Shown: positions 58,501-64,000 of the stretch, in pieces
How the letters are laid out: each line of letters starts with the position of its first letter
How positions within the stretch are numbered: the first letter of the stretch is position 1
NCBI GenBank assembly: GCA_903813345.2
Contig: CAIIXF020000010.1
Coordinates: 18,797,181 to 18,861,180, forward strand
DNA from: Owenia fusiformis
Taxonomy: Eukaryota; Annelida; Polychaeta; Sabellida; Oweniidae
Reading direction: 5' to 3'
Length of the DNA stretch: 64,000 nt
The notes under the pieces: model-generated
What the model was told of the DNA's origin: nothing
Database searches by the model: none
What the model saw: the letters and a program-made list of their open reading frames with translations, nothing else
Made by a program: the position numbers and the translations under genes

Positions 58501-59726
58501 AATTTACAGTATCATTTGTTAAAATACATAAAACATGTGCAAATAGAACACCTTTGGAAGCTCAAAGTGTTCCACATTGGAGGTGTTCTTGCAGAGTTTA
58601 TCACCAAATCTCAGGACAAATGAGCTTCTACAAGGGCCGATCAAAAAGTTTCTTACTGTTGGCTCTAGATTCTATAATAAGAGGAGTTGGATGCTCAAAC
58701 TTTTACATAAGACAGGGTAGTAAGTTTGCTTGAGACTGTCTGAGTTTCAATACATATTTTCAATGATTGAATTAGGTGGAGCAGCTTTTTTTATAAAAAA
58801 AATTGTGCTAAGCTGCAGTTTTTGAAATTTCTAGCACTAAGTAGTGTCATCTGTCAACAGACTGTAGTTTAGTAATGTTTAATTACTTTTTCTTCTCATA
58901 TTCATTCTCATTCAAAATATTCAACCCCAGTTCCAATGCACTTCCTATATCTGTCCACTCGATCCAAAAACACAAGTTTAAGGCCTTCGTATGAGAGGTT
59001 TGAAACGATGTCGGTAAATTACCAGAACCACAACTCGGCAGATATTTTATATACAACGCTGCTCCACCTAACTCTGTCATTGAAAATATGAATTGACTCT
59101 GTGTCACTATCAATGAACCAATTTATATGAAACCCGTACAGTTTCAAGCAAACTAACTATCCTGTCTCATGTTAAAGTTTGAGCTTCCAACTCTTCTCAT
59201 TAAAAAATTGAGAGCCAACGGTAAGAAACTTTTTGATCGGCCCTTGTAGTTCTTGGGACACTATAATGAGCATGTTATCGAGTATTTGCATTATATGTCA
59301 TTGACTTTAAATGAGGTCTTAAATGTAAAGCATAATGTTTTTTATACATGATGGAAATAATATAAGTCACATTTAGTGACCATTAGTCTTTATTTGTCAT
59401 TCCTGAAGCAAATCCATCATTAAGTTTGAAGAAAATCCATTCATATTCTATAATTCTTGGGACACCCTGTATATGTGTTGTTTGGGGTTTTGTATTATTT
59501 TAAATATAGTGTTTAATTTGTTATAATACTTGTAATTTTCATCATGTACTGTCAAAAGTACTACCCAAGTACTATCTCAGTGAAAAAAGTGATTATTGTA
59601 CCCCATTGTGTATATTACACAAGTGAAAAGGTACTGTGAACTTACGAACTCTATTAGGTATGTGAGGGCAGATCCCTTTTCCATAACTTCACGCTTTGTC
59701 CATTCATAGGAGTATCTAGTCTTGAT
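55502..59726 (-). CDS. DAP3: DAP3 / mitochondrial small-subunit ribosomal protein mS29, last six exons (partial)
   Basis: GTP-binding protein of the mitochondrial small ribosomal subunit (mS29, DAP3), also known in vertebrates as a death-associated protein. Joining 59726-59646, 58371-58213, 56560-56501, 56168-56076, 55913-55799 and 55587-55502 gives 197 codons plus TAG in one frame with GT-AG borders. Diagnostic segments are YEWTKRE, GISRPKFSSDCIGALIKEL, VRILLAIDGVNSFW (Walker-B-like), DKITLIHNFKKLLQTDW, GFEWLDPFVPIHVDDYN and ALTEEGRNQLIFLTNKNP; each matches what I recall of human DAP3 in order. The P-loop and N-terminus lie in exons not seen here, presumably beyond 64000. Introns are filled with short transposons. 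Confidence 0.92.
55799..55913 (-). CDS. DAP3: DAP3 exon with the LDPF-P block
   Basis: 115 bp, enters in phase 0 and leaves in phase 1. Encodes GFEWLDPFVPIHVDDYN, then SCIDYYVDKLWIQNPK. Acceptor TGTACTTACAG and donor AAAG|GTATTT. Confidence 0.9.
56076..56168 (-). CDS. DAP3: DAP3 exon, 31 codons
   Basis: Phase-0 exon with acceptor CATTTTAG and donor GAG|GTATAT. It begins SNGAVVGTVDAK, the GGAIV strand of DAP3, and ends PRYLLKKE just before the LDPF block. Confidence 0.85.
56501..56560 (-). CDS. DAP3: DAP3 exon, 20 codons
   Basis: A small phase-0 exon encoding ADPDKITLIHNFKKLLQTDW; acceptor TCATTTTCAG and donor TGG|GTAAGT. It corresponds to the LVHNLRKMMKNDW region of human DAP3. Confidence 0.88.
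56858..56970. repeat. Solo arm related to the 30712 foldback
   Basis: Shares GGACTATAGTCCTG, TTTGCCTGTACGATTACAAC and GGGAGAATT-TCTACGC with the arms at 30720-30800, in a DAP3 intron. Confidence 0.7.
57034..58042. mobile_element. CpG-rich DNA element with GTACGAG subterminal arrays
   Basis: Ends CACAGGCAAATTACATCGG and CCGATGTAATTTGCCTGTG. Both flanks (about 57050-57250 and 57655-58020) are arrays of CGAGGCCCGTACGAGCTCGT-like units in opposite sense around an AT-rich centre. No transposase. Lies in a DAP3 intron. Confidence 0.85.
58213..58371 (-). CDS. DAP3: DAP3 exon with Walker-B-like motif
   Basis: Fifty-three codons, phase 0 at both ends, acceptor TTTTAG and donor TTT|GTAAGT. Contains GISRPKFSSD, LIKELKCQNEE and RILLAIDGVNSFWRP, the conserved GTPase core strand with D-G-[IV]-N. 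Confidence 0.9.
58631..59246. mobile_element. Mariner-like MITE with TA target duplication
   Basis: CAAGGGCCGATCAAAAAGTT at the left and AACTTTTTGATCGGCCCTTG at the right, both bordered by TA. Inverted similarity extends ~150 bp. The 76-codon minus ORF inside may be a transposase relic but is not clear. Confidence 0.85.
59646..59726 (-). CDS. DAP3: DAP3 exon (first visible)
   Basis: Twenty-seven codons, phase 0 at both ends, acceptor TATTTGATAG and donor TTC|GTAAGT. Encodes IKTRYSYEWTKREVMEKG and following residues, matching the segment before the Walker B exon in vertebrate DAP3. Confidence 0.85.
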
Positions 59727-60113
59727 CTATCAAATACAATTACACAGATTTAGAATAGATTAAAGTACATGTGAGACATTGTTAATTACATGAGGAGCAG
59801 GGTCAAAATATCTGATTTCATAGAGCTGTTTATGTTTCAACCTAACTGTACATTTAAAAAAAAAGGTTACAACCCATTTTTTTATCCCCCTAATGTAATT
59901 ATATAGCAAGAAATGACACATCAATGCAGCATTCATGTTAAAGCTCTTTTTTACTTTTTTTATGCAAAAATGAGACCTGTGGTCATCAGGTTGCATCACT
60001 TGTAGTGTGGGAGCAAAAGTCCAAATATGAGGTTCCGTGTCCTTTTTAGAGGCGAGCTAAGCGACATATGTTTTTATGAACTATACGTGAAACTGATCAA
60101 GAAAAATGATGTT
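59727..60113. other. DAP3 intron, no feature seen
   Basis: AT-rich. No upstream DAP3 exon recognised here. Confidence 0.4.
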
Positions 60114-61290
60114 GGCAATTCTGAATCCGCGACGGCGTTGCTATGGTAACCAAGTAAATATGCCACGCCCACTTTTAGGGGCTCTTTTCAGTGTATGGCA
60201 CCTATCTCTGTCATTATTGCTCAGATTAAGATGAAATTCACACCAAATGGAAGGTAATGGATAATGCAATCAAGAAATATTAAGTGGGCAATTCTGAATC
60301 CGATATGGCGTTGCTATGGTAACAAAGTGAATATCCCATACCCACTTTTAGGGGCTCTTTTCAGTGTTTGGTCCCTATCTTCGTCAATATTGCTCAGATT
60401 TAGGTGAAATTTGTACTAAATGAAAGGTAATGGAAAGAGCAATCACACAATTTAAGAAATATGCAAATAAGGTGATTTGCATATTAATTATGACGTCATA
60501 ACCATTTGTTCTTGCACATTTTATTTTAATCATGATGTATAAATCTGGGAAATTATTGTCTTTTAAATGGTCAGTAATGCTTTTAAGTAGTTAATTAGTT
60601 TATTTATTTTCATTGAGCTTATTAGTTTATTTCATTCATACATGTATGGTCATAAAAATTTGAAAGAATGTAATGAATATATCCAATTCAAGTTGTTGCT
60701 ATGGTAATGGTATGTTGCAAAACTATCTGCTGTAAAAAAATATTTGGGAAATGTTACATTTTGACAAGTTGACTGACATGTATTCCTTCTAAAATTTGAT
60801 GGCAGAGAATAACCTAATAACGATAGAAACTTATCTAATTTAAATTGTGTTATATTATGATGTCATAATGGCAATTATTAATCAGGGGCGCAGCCAGCTT
60901 TCAATCAGGGGGGGGGGTGTGATCTCGGCATAAGCAACTCAAAAAATGTTTAATGTGTCTTAAATCTTACAAAAATTCCTTCAAAATTGAGCTAGAAGCT
61001 TCAAGTCAAAAGTATTTTAAATCTCTTCTTCTCTGTAATGGTTCTATTTTTATTGGTTAATGGGAGGGGGACTGGGGTGACCCCATCACACCCCCTGGCT
61101 ATGCCTATGTTAGCTATGGTATTGAGGTGAATATGCCGTCCCAAATTTCAGGTCTTTTTCAAAGTTTTGATTCTATCAGTTGTCATGATCATAGCTCTGG
61201 TGTATATGAAATTTTCATCAAATGGAAACTAAAGAATCAGACAATGCATTGGGAATGTAGATTGACAGACTGGCATACCTGTTATGGTAT
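60114..61290. repeat. Diverged tandem duplication, copy 1
   Basis: Built of ~175-bp modules (GTTGCTATGGTAAC, ATATGCC-C-CCCACTTTTAG, GGGGCTCTTTTCAGTGTTTG) at about 60114 and 60290, then AT-rich sequence, the hAT-like element and a module ending GACTGGCATACC. Further modules at 61498 and 61950. Confidence 0.75.
60883..61106. mobile_element. hAT-like MITE, copy 1
   Basis: CAGGGGCGCAGCCAGC at the left, CACCCCCTGGCTATGCCTATG at the right. Homologous to 62549-62779. Confidence 0.7.
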
Positions 61291-62548
61291 GACTATACTA
61301 TATCTAGACTATACTACTCTACTATCATAGCTGTTATCGTGATTATTTTCTTGAAATAAGGTAAAATTGCTCAAGATGATTCCAAAATGGTACCTTGTCC
61401 TTTGACATTCACAATAAAAGTAGGTCAAAGCTGAAAACTATGATTGATTTTCATTCTATTTCTTTACATGTATAAAGTATGATCAATAAATATTATGGGC
61501 AATTCTGAATCTTCGATGCTGTTGCTATGGTAACCAAGTAAATATGCCATGCCCATTTTTAGGGGCTCTTTTCAGTGTTTGGCCCCCATCTCCACCATTA
61601 TTGCTAAGATTTTGATGAAATTCTGACCAAATTGAAGGTAATAGAAAATGCAATCAGGAATTCCACCCATTGTTGCGCTGCTTCAACTTGTACTTTTGAA
61701 CATCCGCGCTAAGAGAATATAGTCCACAACATGTGTTCCAGGCAGGTCCTCAAAATTGTCAACAGACATTTTTATTTTGTTGTAACTTTCTTCTCATATA
61801 TTTTTCATATATCTCTGGTAAAAAATGAAAAAGTTACATTAAGTTTAAAACAAGTGATTGACTCGGGATGAATTTCGCGTCAAAAAATAGTGGATTGATC
61901 ACCATAGATTACTACGCGATTTGGCACGAAAGAACAATTGAAATGACGTCGTGGAATTCCCAAGGATGGCGTTGCTATAGTAACAAAGTGAATATGCCCC
62001 ATCCACTTTTAGGGGCTCTTTTCAATGTTTCGCCCTTATCTTCTTCATTATTGCTCAGATTTAGATGAAATTTGCACCAAATTAAAGGTAATAGATAGAG
62101 CAATCATACAGTCAGTAAACTATGCAAATAGGATGATTTGCAAATTGATTATAATGTCATAACTGTTTGTTCTTGCATATTTTATCTTAATTTTGATATA
62201 TTAATCTGTGAAATTATTGTCTTAAAAATAGTCAGTAATGCTTTTAACTAGTTAATTAGTTTATTACTTTTAGTTGAGTTTATAATTTTATTTCATTCAA
62301 ACTTGTATGGTCATAAAAACTGAATAAATCTAAATATGTAATCTCCAGTTTATGCTGTTGCTATGGTTACAGCACATAGCAAAACTATCTGATGTAAAAA
62401 GAATTCTTTAGGAAATTTTACATTTTGACTAGTTGACTGACACATGTATTATTTTTAAAATATGATGACAGAAAATAATCTTATAACTATAGAAAACTAT
62501 TTAATTTAAATTATGTTATATTATGATACCATAATGGCAATTATTAAT

Positions 62549-62779
62549 CAGGGGTGCAGCCAGCGTTCAGTCAGGAGAGGGGGGGGGGTTGCGATCGTGG
62601 CATAAGCAACCCAAAAATGCTTTTAAGATTTGTTTTGAATTTTACAAAAATTGATGCAACTCCCTTCAAAATTGAGCTAGAAGCTTCAAGTCAAAATGAT
62701 TTTAAAGCTCTTCTTCTATTTAATGGTTCTATTTTTTGTTTATGGGGGCGCACCCATCGCACCCCTGGCAATGCCTATG
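62549..62779. mobile_element. hAT-like MITE, copy 2
   Basis: CAGGGGTGCAGCCAGC at the left and CACCCCTGGCAATGCCTATG at the right; shares the interior with copy 1 (AATTGAGCTAGAAGCTTCAA). Confidence 0.7.
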
Positions 62780-62795
62780 TTAATCCAATATGATG

Positions 62796-63426
62796 TGTTA
62801 CGCGGTATATGGCATACATTAATGGTTGCGCGGTATTTGTGATACGGGTGAATATGCCATACTCACCTGCGGTATATGGCATATTCCCCAGGGGAGTATG
62901 CGATATTCCGCAGTGAATATGCGATACATTGATTTCAGTGAATACCTGATACTCACCTGCGGAATATGTCATACTCACTTGCGGAATATGCCATATACCG
63001 CAGGTGAATATGACATATACTGCAGGTGAAAACGTGATACAGAAAGCCTTGATTTGATTGATTGCGAGAATCGACTCTAAATGTAAAACTACTCTGTATT
63101 ACCATTATAGTTAGTGCGTCGAGTACTAATATATGAATCCTAGATTGATTGAGTAAGTTTATTACGTGAGATTGGTGACTGATACTTCTGCTAAGTTGAT
63201 ATATTCGATACACAGTACTGTTGATTCAGTAATCATTACAATAATTAATAACGTTTTACTATTTCGTTCAATCGATGCAATTGACAATTGCGTACTTCCG
63301 TATCACATTCTCATTGGTAAGTTTGTTTGCCATATACCGCAGGTGAATCTGTCATACACCGCAAGTGAATATGCCATATTCGTTGCGGAATATGACATAT
63401 TTTTGTATCATGTTTACCGCGTAACA
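62796..63426. mobile_element. 631-bp element with TGTTACGCGGTA ends and TGATG target duplication
   Basis: TGTTACGCGGTATATGGCAT at the left, TACCGCGTAACA at the right, with TGATG on both sides (62791-62795, 63427-63431). The flanks are arrays of CTGCGGAATATG / CATATACCGCAGGTGAATAT. Confidence 0.85.
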
Positions 63427-63689
63427 TGATGTTCTAATGGTAACTAGGTGAATATGCCATTCCCACTGTTCAGGGCTTTTCCAAAGTTTTGCTTCTATCT
63501 TTGTCATGATTACAGCTTGAGAAATATTCACCAAATTGAAGCTAAAGATTCATACAATGCATGGATTATGTCGATTGACTGACTGGCATACCCATTGTCG
63601 CATTAATAGCTGCTAATGGTTTTGAAATCCGAAAAATATGTTCAATGTCAATTTACATTTCATGGTATTGGTCAATACTTTAGCCTATT

Positions 63690-63990
63690 TCATCTTTTTA
63701 GGTCATGTAGACACAACTGTATCAATTTTGAACCGAATGGTTGGATGTCGGATTTCAAAACCAAAAGCATATCTGAAATCAGGGGCTTCCATACTTCATA
63801 CGAGGGCCATCCTCGCTGGTTGAGATGCCTTTCTTGAACTTGTTGAACCAGCTTCTTATCATGGGAAAGGAACAACAGGTGTCTTCATATGTTGCTGTTC
63901 ATGTTCTTACAGTCTTTTCCTTGTTTTACACAGATTTTAATGCAAGGTCTCTGCTCTTTGATAAGTTCATTCACCATTTCGCTCCACTGT
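63690..63990 (-). mobile_element. Mariner transposase N-terminal fragment
   Basis: Minus-strand frames give MVNELIKEQRPCIKICVKQG and, in another frame, SWFNKFKKGISTSEDGPR, matching the mariner helix-turn-helix start (EQR-x-IKFCVKLGK; FEWFKRFKEGR-S-EDDPR). The frame change and a stop show it is degenerate. The 5' end is at or beyond the right edge. Confidence 0.65.
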
Positions 63991-64000
63991 TTGGAAACAC

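Larger units (their letters stand above)
61945..63630. repeat. Diverged tandem duplication, copy 2
   Basis: Repeats the order of 60290-61290: GTTGCTATAGTAAC module, the AT-rich stretch, the hAT-like MITE and the module ending GACTGGCATACC. It is longer because of the 631-bp element at 62796. Confidence 0.75.

Noticed and set aside
15261-59726. One co-regulated apoptosis cluster of the STAND gene and DAP3
   Set aside because: The genes share a strand but are about 27 kb apart with a repeat domain between them; nothing in the sequence shows common control.

Overview
This is an AT-rich, intron-bearing animal nuclear sequence crowded with DNA-transposon debris. The GT-AG introns, a metazoan Death / NB-ARC / TPR (STAND, NLR-like) gene, a mitochondrial-ribosome DAP3 gene and the repeat types point to an aquatic invertebrate. 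A hemichordate, other non-vertebrate deuterostome or lophotrochozoan would all fit; the species cannot be fixed from the window.

Layout. 1-1125: tandem repeats ending in a GGAC microsatellite and a short hairpin. 3.5-14.75 kb: a large repeat domain whose two flanks (about 3.55-5.8 kb and 10.3-14.75 kb) are inverted, diverged relatives, with a mariner-like transposase relic in the left flank and a tRNA-like relic in the right. 15.26-28.21 kb, minus strand: a four-exon STAND gene. Its exons encode a Death domain (28212-27943), a 35-codon linker exon lying in no long ORF (24556-24452), a large NB-ARC to TPR exon (18191-16018) and a C-terminal exon (15551-15261). All junctions keep frame. Its 6.3-kb intron carries a LINE reverse-transcriptase ORF (20170-22650, opposite strand) and a CACACC-ended DNA element, and the whole block is flanked by a ~125-bp direct repeat. 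26.3-30.2 kb: a mariner relic, then three foldback elements end to end upstream of the Death exon.

30257-48223 is a head-to-tail duplication of a ~8,984-bp unit. I found only two base differences on the stretches compared, so it is either very recent or an assembly artefact. Each unit starts with a CpG-rich block followed by a consistent chain of splice acceptors and donors and a poly(A) signal without a long ORF, suggesting a duplicated spliced noncoding RNA. 48.3-55.4 kb holds nested transposons, a transposase relic, a minisatellite and a foldback element.

55502-59726, minus strand: the last six exons (197 residues) of DAP3/mS29, a GTP-binding protein of the mitochondrial small ribosomal subunit with a known pro-apoptotic role. 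Its introns hold several short inverted-repeat transposons. Upstream exons were not found and probably lie beyond 64000. 60.1-63.6 kb is a diverged tandem duplication carrying hAT-like and other small elements, and the right edge has the N-terminal part of a mariner transposase.

The two recognised host genes lie on the same strand, but nothing shows that they work together. Most of the window is intergenic or intronic transposon sequence.
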